Shown piece by piece: positions 54,496 to 63,335 of a stretch of 64,000 nucleotides of DNA. The DNA comes from an uncultured Pseudoteredinibacter sp. (GTDB lineage: Bacteria > Pseudomonadota > Gammaproteobacteria > Pseudomonadales > Cellvibrionaceae), in assembly GCF_947500695.1 (NCBI RefSeq), contig NZ_CANMSS010000001.1, positions 434,001 to 498,000 of the forward strand, read 5' to 3'. Position 1 is the first letter of the stretch. Every line of letters starts with the position of its first letter. A program made the translations under genes and the position numbers. The notes below the pieces were generated by a model, which ran no database searches, was not told where the DNA came from, and worked only from the letters and a program-made list of their open reading frames with translations.

Positions 54496-56736
54496 ATGTT
54501 TAAGCTCTTTATTCCAGAATCTAAAGTTCATCGTGATCGCCGTTTAATGCGCGAAACTGATAGTCGCATGGCCAAATACAGTCGTCGCGGCATCTTGATC
54601 AATCTTGCGGTGTTTCTGTTCTGTGTCTGGATGGGGGAGCTTTACCTTCAAGCTCCAACCGCCACTGCAATTTTGACTGTTGGCTTATTAGCATTAACTG
54701 CTGTGCGCAGCTTTTTTCTATTTCGTTTTGATGCTTTATATCCGAGAGCTCCTTCTCGCTGGCGTAACCAGTATTTTTTAGCCTCACTGCTCGGTGCTGT
54801 TTGGTGGAGTGTGGTCTTAGTCACATTTACGCTTATCAAAGGCCTTGATGACGCTTCTACTATCTTATGGTTTTACACCATCGTTTTCTTTTCTTCGACG
54901 GCCAATGCTTTAGCGCCTTACAACCGCTATATGAGTTGGTATCAGTTTCTAGGCTTGATACCAGGTGCCTTGGCCATGGTGTCCTTGGGCACCATTAACG
55001 GTTATCTCTACGGCATCATTATTTTGTTGTTTTTCTTGCTCATGATTCATCAGGGTAGAATTGTCGCAGAAAGCTACTGGAAGAGCTTGGAAACTAACCA
55101 AGCCTTGACCCGTAAAACCATTGAGCTGGAAGCTGAAAAGCGCGATATGCAGGCCGCAGATCAATTTAGTACTGAGTTTTTACAGAACCTGGGTAGCGAG
55201 GTTCGGGTTAACTTAAATGATTTGTTGGGAAGTTTGTCCTTACTTGATCGCGATCAACTGAGCTCACATCAATCTGAATTGGTGGATATGGCGCATCGTA
55301 CTGCCATGCATCAATTGGAGTTGATCAATAATGTTGGTGAATATCTAACAACTGTGGGTCGTCAGTACGAGCGTGATATCAGCGTATTTAATTTACGTCG
55401 CTTGCTAGAAAACGTACTTGAAGATTTGTTTGAAGATGCGGCTCATCAGCACACTGAATTGAATTATTTGCTGAATTCAAGCATTCCCCTTCGTGTGCGC
55501 GGCGATGCTGTACGCGTCCAACAGATTTTGCATCAGCTGATTTACCACGTGATGTATTCCACTCAGTCCGAAGAAATTACCATCGTTGGTAACTATAAAT
55601 TGGATAATCAACGTGACGGTAATCTGACCTTGAAAATTCGTTTAATAGGGGCAGGGGATGACAAGTATTCCGCCTGGGAAACGACAGGTGAAAGCGAGGA
55701 AAGCGCGACTACTTTAGTCAATAGTTGGGAAAACAGTACTTCATTTGTCGTCTGTAAAGCATTGGCAGAATCTATATCAGGCTTTGTAGAGGTAAGCCCT
55801 TCGCGTCACCAGGTTTTGGTAAGCTTGCCACTTGAAATATCTGGTAGCCTCACGCAAGAAGTTTCAGTCAACGCTCGCCTTAAAAACAAACGAGCGCTAT
55901 TGGTAGATGTATCCAAAGAAGTTCGCAAGCCAATGATGCGTGAATTTAAGGACTGGGGTCTAAAGGTCACCCACGAAAAAGATCTAGGCTCAGTGGTTCA
56001 GCTAATGTGGGATGCACGAAACGATGACGAAGCATTTGATCTAGTGCTGTTTTACACCCGTCATGGTAATCGTGACTGGATGGAAATTTCTCAGCAGATT
56101 TTAGATAACGAGCAACTGCGCGATGTCGCACAGTTAATTGTGGGTAATAAGCGCGATATGGAATGTACGGAAGTTACCGACTACGCCATTGATAAGATAC
56201 AAGTTGCCCGCTTGAATAAACCGCTATCTCCACATGCGGCTCACAATGCCTTGCAATACTTGCTGCTAAAAGGCGATTACGCTAAGCCCGATTGCCTCAA
56301 TCATGATAAAGATAATATTTTATCTTTTGACGGGTATTCGGTTTTGCTGGTAGATGATCATCGAGCCAATCAACTGGTGACACAGAGATTATTGGAAAAA
56401 TTGAAACTGCAAGTTACCGTCGCGATTAACGGCAAAGAAGCTTTGGAAAAAATGCAAAACCAGAGTTTTGATATTGTACTAATGGATTGCAATATGCCAT
56501 TAATGGATGGTTTTGAGGCAACTCAAATAATTCGAGAACGTGAAATCGAGCACGAGTTAAAAAGCGCCGAGTCAGGAGAGCCTGTCTCCGAGCATATCCC
56601 AATTATTGGTATGTCATCGCATTTGTTTAACGGTGAAAAGTCTCGCAGTTTTGCCGCGGGGATGGATGAGTACTTAGCCAAGCCTATCGAGTTTTATAAG
56701 CTGCAGCGATTGTTGCAGCGCTGGTTGAATAACTAG
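54496..56736 (+). CDS. Hybrid histidine-kinase-like membrane protein with degenerate kinase core and intact receiver
   Basis: This 746-residue protein has about six membrane helices (35-190), then a coiled coil and a region aligning with a HisKA H-box. There FLQNLGSEVRVNLNDLLG has Ser234 where the phospho-acceptor His belongs and Asn where the following Pro belongs. The ATP-binding domain is also poor: no clear N-box or DxGxG. A first receiver-like domain (about 465-590) lacks the phospho-Asp. The final receiver (about 620-745) is intact (LLVDDHRANQ, Asp664 in LMDCNMPLMDG, Lys729 in AKPIEF). It therefore probably receives phosphate from another kinase, or acts without its own kinase activity. 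The gene starts 71 bp after the DUF2788 gene. Confidence 0.85.
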   Translation: MFKLFIPESKVHRDRRLMRETDSRMAKYSRRGILINLAVFLFCVWMGELYLQAPTATAILTVGLLALTAVRSFFLFRFDALYPRAPSRWRNQYFLASLLGAVWWSVVLVTFTLIKGLDDASTILWFYTIVFFSSTANALAPYNRYMSWYQFLGLIPGALAMVSLGTINGYLYGIIILLFFLLMIHQGRIVAESYWKSLETNQALTRKTIELEAEKRDMQAADQFSTEFLQNLGSEVRVNLNDLLGSLSLLDRDQLSSHQSELVDMAHRTAMHQLELINNVGEYLTTVGRQYERDISVFNLRRLLENVLEDLFEDAAHQHTELNYLLNSSIPLRVRGDAVRVQQILHQLIYHVMYSTQSEEITIVGNYKLDNQRDGNLTLKIRLIGAGDDKYSAWETTGESEESATTLVNSWENSTSFVVCKALAESISGFVEVSPSRHQVLVSLPLEISGSLTQEVSVNARLKNKRALLVDVSKEVRKPMMREFKDWGLKVTHEKDLGSVVQLMWDARNDDEAFDLVLFYTRHGNRDWMEISQQILDNEQLRDVAQLIVGNKRDMECTEVTDYAIDKIQVARLNKPLSPHAAHNALQYLLLKGDYAKPDCLNHDKDNILSFDGYSVLLVDDHRANQLVTQRLLEKLKLQVTVAINGKEALEKMQNQSFDIVLMDCNMPLMDGFEATQIIREREIEHELKSAESGEPVSEHIPIIGMSSHLFNGEKSRSFAAGMDEYLAKPIEFYKLQRLLQRWLNN

Positions 56737-56843
56737 TTTGCACTTTTAGATCTTATAAACTCGATAAGAAATCTAAATGGCGCTAGCGTTTCTGTGTTTA
56801 GGTGGTCAAGTTGTGGAGTGGCAGCTTGATCTAGAGCGGAAGT

Positions 56844-57869
56844 TTAGTTTTTCCTAGTGGTAGTTGTTTGCTTAAACTCAGTGGTAGTCATCCCGCTCCA
56901 TTGTTTAAAGCGCCGAAAGAAAGATCTGGGCTCAGCAAAACCTAGTTGGACGCAGATGCTTTCATTGTCCATTCCTTGCCTTAACATAGCCTTTGCTAGT
57001 GAAAAACGAATTTCACTCAACTCCTGCTGATAACTGCTGTCGTTTTCCTCCAGTCTTCGCTGTAGTGTTCTTGGGCTAATGTTCATTTTGTTAGCAAGTG
57101 CGGCTTTACTAATATCGTTTTCCTTAAGTAGCGCGCCAATATTCTTTCGGATTTCCTCTAGCCCACTGTTTTCCTTCTTGGGGGCCAGCTTTAGTAAAAG
57201 TTGGTTGGCGTGGTTGATCAGTGAATCCTGCAGCGCTGGGTTGGCCTGGGGTAAGGGTGCGTCCATGGCTTCTTTAGGTAGCCGTAAAGCTGTGTAGGGC
57301 GCGTTAAATACAGGCGCGCAGGAAAACACAGTATTATATTGCTGAAGATCATTGCTGCTTTGCGGGTGTTCAAAGCTTAAGCCAAGTACATCGCCTTCAA
57401 GGCCCAGCATGTTTTTTCCGTATAAATACCAAGAAGAGAGCACCGCTTCACTGATATGTCGCCGGGCCGCTGGGTCTTTTAGTTGGCAGTGCCAGCGCTG
57501 CTCGAAATATTCTTCCTGCTCAATTAACTCGGTAGTGCCCATATCACCAACTAGTGTCTCATAGGTTGGCACCAGCTCAATACATGCCCGTAAGCTAGCA
57601 GCGCTAATGGAGATAAGCCCAAGGCTTGCGTACATGGCTGGGCTGATGTGATTGCTGGCATAAAGACCGAAATAGGGGTGTTTACTGGCTTCGATCAAAG
57701 TTAAAAAAACATCTTCAAAATGAGCCAAATCGATTCTGGCTTCGTTGTCTTGAAGTACGTTCTCCGTGAGGCTGTGCTTTACCAATACGGGCGCTATATC
57801 AACACCTAGAGCTTCGGCGGCTGTCAGATATTGCTTTAATGCAGGAATTGATGCGCTTAGAGGGGTCAA
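56844..57869 (-). CDS. AraC-family regulator of the OruR/Arabinose_bd type
   Basis: This 341-residue protein has an N-terminal sensor region of the Arabinose_bd type (about 15-220) and a C-terminal AraC HTH (about 240-335; SKAALANKMNISPRTLQRRL, SICVQLGFAEPRSFFRRF). It is divergent from the ADPS-like/GlpD-like/FGGY-kinase operon, so it probably controls that operon. A 22-bp inverted repeat lies between the two starts. Confidence 0.9.
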   Translation of the reverse strand: MTPLSASIPALKQYLTAAEALGVDIAPVLVKHSLTENVLQDNEARIDLAHFEDVFLTLIEASKHPYFGLYASNHISPAMYASLGLISISAASLRACIELVPTYETLVGDMGTTELIEQEEYFEQRWHCQLKDPAARRHISEAVLSSWYLYGKNMLGLEGDVLGLSFEHPQSSNDLQQYNTVFSCAPVFNAPYTALRLPKEAMDAPLPQANPALQDSLINHANQLLLKLAPKKENSGLEEIRKNIGALLKENDISKAALANKMNISPRTLQRRLEENDSSYQQELSEIRFSLAKAMLRQGMDNESICVQLGFAEPRSFFRRFKQWSGMTTTEFKQTTTTRKN

Positions 57870-57908
57870 AATTAGCCCTTATTGTTGTTTTATTGTCGCG
57901 TTATCTTA

Positions 57909-57930
57909 GTAAGATTAATAAAAATCTTAC
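57909..57930. promoter_or_regulatory. Inverted repeat between the AraC gene and the flavoenzyme operon
   Basis: The arms GTAAGAT and ATCTTAC (7 bp, perfect) are separated by 8 bp. It lies 40 bp upstream of the AraC start and 135 bp upstream of the operon start; operator candidate. Confidence 0.45.
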
Positions 57931-58064
57931 ATTTTGGCTCGTTTGGTGATTCTAGCGTCTTCTCTCGTCATCGCAAAGTGTGTGATCTCACAATACTATA
58001 AATGCTGATACCTTTATTAAAAGCTACGGCTTAGTAACGATCTAATAAGAAACTGGGGGAGTTT

Positions 58065-59684
58065 ATGGGCACACAGTCTAATGGCCAAAGACGATGGAAT
58101 GGTTGGGGCAAGCTTAATGGAGAATATGAGCATAGCCCAAGCACGCAGGCCGTAGCGATGGCCAATGAGCGTTTAGGTGCCGCTGCCGCATTGCCACTTG
58201 CCGAACTTGAAAGCGTGCTCGCGAAAGTACCCGCCAGTAAGCTTGCTGAACACCCTTTATTGGACTTAAGCCCCGAGACTCGCGTGCGTCACAGTCGCGG
58301 CCAAAGTTTGCCCGATTTATTCGCCCTTCGTTCTGGTGAGTTAGGCGCGATACCTGATGCGGTGGCTTTGCCGAACGATGAGGTGGAAGTAGAAGCGTTG
58401 CTGCAGCTCGCCGAAGAGCGTAATGCCATGATTATCCCTTACGGTGGCGGCACCTCGGTAGTCGGCCACATTAACCCTGCTAAAACCGAACGACCTGTCA
58501 TCACCGTTAGTCTGGCTAATTTCAATAAGCTCTGTGAGTTGGATCGCGAGAGTCAAATTGCTACCTTGGGTGCTGGTTTGGCTGGCCCTGAACTTGAGGC
58601 GCTATTAAAAGCAGAGGGTTATACCCTGGGGCATTTTCCGCAATCTTGGGAGCTTTCTACGGTTGGTGGTTGGGTGGCAAGCCGCTCTAGTGGTCAACAA
58701 TCTTTGCGCTATGGTCGCATTGAAAAAATGTTTGCTGGCGGCACCATGGTGACGCCAAAAGGCAGCTTGGACATTCCAACTTTTCCTGGCACATCGGCCG
58801 GCACGGATCTGCGTGAAGTCGTACTTGGTTCGGAGGGGCGTATGGGAATCATCACCAAGGTGAAGATGCGGGTTACGCCGCTGCCCGAAGAAGAGCATTT
58901 TTACGGCGTTTTCTTTCCTAGCTGGCAACAAGGTAAAGCATTAAGCAAAGCTTTGGCACAACAGATGTTGCCGTTGTCGATGATGCGCCTAAGCAATGCC
59001 GAAGAAACGTCCTCTCACTTAAAGCTCGGTGGCGACCCCAAGGCGATTGCTTATCTGGAAAAATATCTCTCTTTTCGCGGTGTGGCTGAAGGCAAGGTAA
59101 TGTTCACTTTTGGCACCACCGGTGACAGTAAAAGCTGCCGCTTCGCGCTCAAGCAAGTGAAACGTCTAAGTCGCAAATTTGGTGGTGTCTATATCGGAAA
59201 GTTAATTGGCAAGGCATGGGAGCACAGTCGTTTTCGTAGCCCATATTTGCGCGATGGCTTTATGGATTTGGGTTATGCGATTGATACCATGGAAACTGCG
59301 GTAGATTGGAGCAAAACCGATACCACTATGGCCGCGATCGAAGAGGGTATTCGTAAAGCGGCTGAAGGCTTTGGTGAAAAGGTGCATGTCTTTACCCATC
59401 TCTCACATTTTTATCCGCAAGGGAGCAGTGTCTATACCACCTATATGTATCGTGCAGGCAGCGACTACCAAGAGGCCTACGATCGTTGGTTGGCGTTAAA
59501 ACAAGCTGGCGCTGAAGCCATCGTCTCTGTTGGTGGAACAATTAGTCATCAGCATGGTGTTGGCGAAGACCATAAGGCTTACTTGCCGGCTGAAAAAGGT
59601 GAGTTGGGCATTGCAACAATACAAAGCTTGTGTAAACACTTTGATCCAAACAATATTATGAATCCCGGCAAGTTGGTTGATTAA
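58065..59684 (+). CDS. FAD-binding oxidase resembling alkyldihydroxyacetonephosphate synthase
   Basis: This 539-residue protein of the FAD_binding_4 / FAD-oxidase C-terminal superfamily has the phosphate loop PYGGGTSVVG at 125-134, then TVGGWVASRSSGQQS and FPGTSAGTDLREVVLGSEG, all typical of alkyl-DHAP synthases (ADPS). The catalytic His motif is H495-Q-H497 rather than HHH. ADPS-type enzymes exchange an acyl for an alkyl group on DHAP without net redox. It heads an operon with a GlpD-like dehydrogenase and an FGGY kinase. The exact substrate is not provable here; a D-lactate or glycolate dehydrogenase is a less likely alternative. Confidence 0.8.
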   Translation: MGTQSNGQRRWNGWGKLNGEYEHSPSTQAVAMANERLGAAAALPLAELESVLAKVPASKLAEHPLLDLSPETRVRHSRGQSLPDLFALRSGELGAIPDAVALPNDEVEVEALLQLAEERNAMIIPYGGGTSVVGHINPAKTERPVITVSLANFNKLCELDRESQIATLGAGLAGPELEALLKAEGYTLGHFPQSWELSTVGGWVASRSSGQQSLRYGRIEKMFAGGTMVTPKGSLDIPTFPGTSAGTDLREVVLGSEGRMGIITKVKMRVTPLPEEEHFYGVFFPSWQQGKALSKALAQQMLPLSMMRLSNAEETSSHLKLGGDPKAIAYLEKYLSFRGVAEGKVMFTFGTTGDSKSCRFALKQVKRLSRKFGGVYIGKLIGKAWEHSRFRSPYLRDGFMDLGYAIDTMETAVDWSKTDTTMAAIEEGIRKAAEGFGEKVHVFTHLSHFYPQGSSVYTTYMYRAGSDYQEAYDRWLALKQAGAEAIVSVGGTISHQHGVGEDHKAYLPAEKGELGIATIQSLCKHFDPNNIMNPGKLVD

Positions 59685-59722
59685 TTCCTGTCACTGTAGC
59701 AATTTTAGTGGAGACTAAAGTG

Positions 59723-61360
59723 ATGAGTAAACGCGCGCAAAAGCTTGCACAGGCTCAAGGCCAAAGTTGGGACATGATTGTTGTTGGTGGCGGTATCACC
59801 GGTGCTGGTGTGGCTCGGGAGGCGTCACGGCGCGGTTTGAGTGTTCTGTTATTGGAACAGCAAGACTTTTCTTGGGGAACCTCTAGCCGCTCTTCAAAAA
59901 TGGTACACGGTGGTTTGCGTTACCTAGCCATGGGGGATAGGAAACTCACCAAGGAATCCCTGTTGGAGCGCGAGCGTATTCTGCGTGAAGCTCCAGGGCT
60001 AGTAGAACGCATGGGCTATTATTTTTTATTGCCTAAAAGCTGGTTGCCATGGCGTATGGTGATGAAAATTCTGCTGTCTAGCTACGACCGTATTGCGGGC
60101 ATCAAAAATCACAAAATATGTGATACCGACGAATTGCAATCAAACTTTAACAGCATGTCTATCGAAGGCTTAGAGGGCGCCGCTTATTATACCGATGCGG
60201 TAACAGATGATAGTCGCTTGGTGTTGCGAGTACTACAAGAAGCCGAAGCAGAGGAGGCCTGTTTGCTAAACTACTGTGAGGTGAAAAGCTGCACCGCTGA
60301 TGACAATGGCCTGCAACATCTAGAAGTGTTCGATACAATTTCTTCAGTTGGTTTTAGCTGTAGCGCTAAAGTGGTTGTAAATAGTACGGGTGCTTGGGCT
60401 GACAAGCTTCGTCAGCAACGTATCGATGAAGCTCGCGTGCGCCCGCTTAAAGGAAGCCATATTGTGCTTAAGCGAGGTGTGTTACCCATGCATAGCGCTT
60501 TAAGCTGCCAGCACCCAGCTGATAAGCGCAGTGTATTTGTATTCCCTTGGGAAGGGCACAGTGTGATTGGCACGACTGATTTGGACTATGATAAAGAGCT
60601 CAGTAGCGAGGCGGCAATATCTAAAGAAGAGCTCGATTATCTTTTAGCGATTGTTGAAAAACACTTTCCCGGAACAAGCATTAGCCATAAAGACATTGTC
60701 TCGACTTGGTCTGGCGTAAGGCCTGTTATTGCCGGGGATAAGCAGTTTAAAAAGTCACAACAGCTTGCGGCTAAAAACGCCAATCAAAAAAGCAGTAAAA
60801 AGAAACCTTCCAAAGAAAGGCGCGATCACGCTGTGTGGGATGATAAAGGGCTGATCAGTGCGGCAGGTGGAAAGCTCACTACTTTTCGTGTGATGGCTTT
60901 GGATGTCCTGCAAAAAGCTGAACAGTACATACCCGGATTCAATTTTACACGTGATGACGCCCAAGTGTTTCGAACACTAGATGCATCAAAACTCGAAGCG
61001 CTAAAACCTATTGTCAAAGACGAGGTGATTTTCGATACTGCAAGCGCATTTTATGGCTTCAAAGCCGCAGGCTTTTTGTCTGAAAGTACGAGCGATGAGC
61101 TGCAACCCATCGAGCAGCAAAAATACTGTGTAGCGCATCTACGTTGGGCCCTTAAACATGAATGGGTTGAGCATCTTGACGATTTATTGTTACGCCGCAC
61201 ACGTCTTGGCTTGCTACTTGAAGATGGTGCGAGCTCTCTGTTTTCTGTGTGTAAGCTCTTGTGTATTGAAGAGTTGGGCTGGAGTGAGGAACGCTGGGAA
61301 GCTGAGCTTGAGCGTTACAAGAATATTTGGCAGAACCACTACAGTTTACCAACTGAATAA
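59723..61360 (+). CDS. Glycerol-3-phosphate-dehydrogenase-like (GlpD/DAO family) flavoprotein
   Basis: The 545-residue product from ATG 59723 has GGAG at 59710-59713; GTG 59708 would add five residues. The FAD motif VVGGGITGAGVAREA lies near the N-terminus, followed by the GlpD signature SSRSSKMVHGGLRYL. A basic insert (SSKKKPSKERRDHAV, about residues 355-370) interrupts the usual GlpD sequence. The C-terminal DAO_C domain is present. Family members oxidise glycerol-3-phosphate to DHAP and pass electrons to quinone. In this operon the substrate may instead be an alkylated glycerol phosphate. Confidence 0.88.
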   Translation: MSKRAQKLAQAQGQSWDMIVVGGGITGAGVAREASRRGLSVLLLEQQDFSWGTSSRSSKMVHGGLRYLAMGDRKLTKESLLERERILREAPGLVERMGYYFLLPKSWLPWRMVMKILLSSYDRIAGIKNHKICDTDELQSNFNSMSIEGLEGAAYYTDAVTDDSRLVLRVLQEAEAEEACLLNYCEVKSCTADDNGLQHLEVFDTISSVGFSCSAKVVVNSTGAWADKLRQQRIDEARVRPLKGSHIVLKRGVLPMHSALSCQHPADKRSVFVFPWEGHSVIGTTDLDYDKELSSEAAISKEELDYLLAIVEKHFPGTSISHKDIVSTWSGVRPVIAGDKQFKKSQQLAAKNANQKSSKKKPSKERRDHAVWDDKGLISAAGGKLTTFRVMALDVLQKAEQYIPGFNFTRDDAQVFRTLDASKLEALKPIVKDEVIFDTASAFYGFKAAGFLSESTSDELQPIEQQKYCVAHLRWALKHEWVEHLDDLLLRRTRLGLLLEDGASSLFSVCKLLCIEELGWSEERWEAELERYKNIWQNHYSLPTE

Positions 61361-61388
61361 AAATTGGCTCTAATAAAAGAATTGCCCT

Positions 61389-62945
61389 ATGAGTGAAAAA
61401 CCCTTTGTACTCAGTATTGATAATGGCACACAGAGCATCCGTGCGCTGGTCTATGATCGTGATGGTAATCAAATAGATAAGGCTTATGTACCCATAGAAG
61501 CCTACACGAGCCAAGAACCAGGATGGGCTGAGCAATCGGCCGATTATTTTTGGGAAAAACTCTGTGAAGCCTGTCAGAGCCTGTGGCAACAGGGGGTAGT
61601 AAAACCGGAGCAAATTGCGGCGCTCAGCGTCACTACCCAGCGTGGCACCGTCGTGAACGTAGATAAAAATGGCGATACTTTGCGCCCAGCCATTATTTGG
61701 CTGGATCAGCGGGAGGCTCCGAATCCTGTTTCTTTGGGTTGGCTAGATTGGCCATTAAAACTACTGGGCCTAAAATCTAATATTGATTATTTTACCCGTC
61801 AGGCGGAAGCAAATTGGTTGGCGCAAGCGCAGCCAGATTTGTGGCAACAAACCCATAAGTTTTTGCTGCTATCGGGCTATCACCACTTTAAACTTTGTGG
61901 TGAATTCAAAGACAGTGTCGCGAGCCAGGTTGCCTACATCCCATTCGATTACAAAGCGCAGCAATGGGCAAAACCGAGCAGCTGGCATTGGAAGGCCTTG
62001 CCGATTACTCAATCAATGCTGCCTGAATTAACGCCTGCAGGGGAAGTACTTGGGCATGTAAATGCTATTGCCGCTCAAGAGACGGCTCTGCCTGAAGGTC
62101 TTCCCATTGTCGCTTCAGGCTCCGACAAAGCCTGCGAGCTATTAGGAGCGGGCGCTGTAGAGGAACATATCGGCTGCTTAAGCTATGGTACTACAGCAAC
62201 CTACAATGGTAATTTTGATCGCTATATTGAATCGGCCACGATGATACCGCCATACCCAGCTGCGTCGCCTGGTCGATACAACACCGAAGCGATGGTGTAT
62301 CGCGGATACTGGATGGTAAGTTGGTTCAAGGAGCAAATGGCCTTGGAAGAACGCTTGCGAGCAAAGGAAGAGGGCGTAGCGGTAGAAAGCTTATTCGACG
62401 AGTTATTAGAACAAGTTCCAGCTGGCTCAATGGGCCTGACCCTACAACCTTACTGGAGCCCCGGCATTAAAAACCCAGGTCCAGGTGCAAAGGGCGCAAT
62501 TATTGGTTTTGGTGATGTCCATACCAAAGCACATATTTATCGAGCCATTATTGAAGGGCTTTGTTACGCATTACGCGAAGGTAAAGAGCGCGTTGAAAAG
62601 CGTAGTGGTAAAAAAATAAGCAAGCTGCGCATCTCAGGTGGCGGCTCCCAAAGCGATCAAATTATGCAAATTTCTGCCGATATTTTCGGCATGGAAGTCG
62701 AACGTCCTAGCACCTATGAAACCAGTGGCTTAGGGGCGGCGATAAACTCAGCGGTGGCCTTAGGTTGGTATAAAAACCATGCTGAAGCCTGTAGAAGTAT
62801 GAGCTCTATTGGTACCGTATTTAGACCCAATCAAGAAAACGTAAAGCTCTATAATGACCTGTACAAAGAGGTGTATCTAAAGATGTATCCGTCCCTAAAC
62901 CGTCTTTATCAAGCAATACGTAAAATTACTGGTTATCCTGCTTGA
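61389..62945 (+). CDS. FGGY-family carbohydrate kinase
   Basis: This 518-residue FGGY kinase has the N-terminal phosphate loop SIDNGTQSIRA (D11-N-G-T14), LSVTTQRGTVV, PAIIWLDQREAP and the C-terminal ATP-binding part RISGGGSQSDQIMQISADIF. Glycerol, xylulose and related kinases belong here, but the sequence does not match a canonical GlpK or XylB start to end. The spacing from the GlpD-like gene is 28 bp. It probably phosphorylates a glycerol derivative to feed the two preceding enzymes. Confidence 0.88.
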   Translation: MSEKPFVLSIDNGTQSIRALVYDRDGNQIDKAYVPIEAYTSQEPGWAEQSADYFWEKLCEACQSLWQQGVVKPEQIAALSVTTQRGTVVNVDKNGDTLRPAIIWLDQREAPNPVSLGWLDWPLKLLGLKSNIDYFTRQAEANWLAQAQPDLWQQTHKFLLLSGYHHFKLCGEFKDSVASQVAYIPFDYKAQQWAKPSSWHWKALPITQSMLPELTPAGEVLGHVNAIAAQETALPEGLPIVASGSDKACELLGAGAVEEHIGCLSYGTTATYNGNFDRYIESATMIPPYPAASPGRYNTEAMVYRGYWMVSWFKEQMALEERLRAKEEGVAVESLFDELLEQVPAGSMGLTLQPYWSPGIKNPGPGAKGAIIGFGDVHTKAHIYRAIIEGLCYALREGKERVEKRSGKKISKLRISGGGSQSDQIMQISADIFGMEVERPSTYETSGLGAAINSAVALGWYKNHAEACRSMSSIGTVFRPNQENVKLYNDLYKEVYLKMYPSLNRLYQAIRKITGYPA

Positions 62946-63335
62946 AGCGGTTTAGCTGGTTCCTTTGGTTCAGTAATTTCACTAGGGAAGTTCATGTGCC
63001 ACGCCATTTAGAGCCTTGTTCCCACAGTTTCTCCTTATCGTTTGTTAGCTCTAAATCGAGATTGCTGGTGGCTCCGTCACAAAAATCGCCCAAAGCCTAA
63101 AAACCCTAATTAATATACGTTTAATAGTCCAATTTGCTCCATTTTTAGGCGCATAAAGCACTAAAGCGTAGATATATATCAAAAAACAATAAGAATAATA
63201 CTCATTTGCCATTCCATTTTGTTTGTTTTTGCTAGATACTTCCGCCCAATTAAAAAGCAGGGCAGAGACCTTTGCCAATTAGCGGTTATAGAAGCCGTTA
63301 TCGACAAATATCCAAATAGGTATGGAGTGGAGAAC
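62946..63335. other. Intergenic region upstream of the TonB receptor gene
   Basis: No supported ORF. A Fur-like box is at 63190-63204, in an AT-rich stretch about 130 bp upstream of the receptor start. No terminator for the kinase operon was recognised. Confidence 0.5.
63190..63204 (+). promoter_or_regulatory. Fur box candidate
   Basis: TAAGAAT-A-ATACTCA matches the 7-1-7 Fur consensus (TGAGAAT-N-ATTCTCA) at 12 of 14 positions. It lies upstream of a TonB-dependent receptor, where iron repression is expected. Confidence 0.7.

Noticed and set aside
37015..57944. Shared 11-mer (TTGGCTCGTTT) near both AraC genes as a common operator
   Set aside because: One copy in each of two intergenic regions is not enough; the two regulators are of different AraC subfamilies. 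It may be chance.
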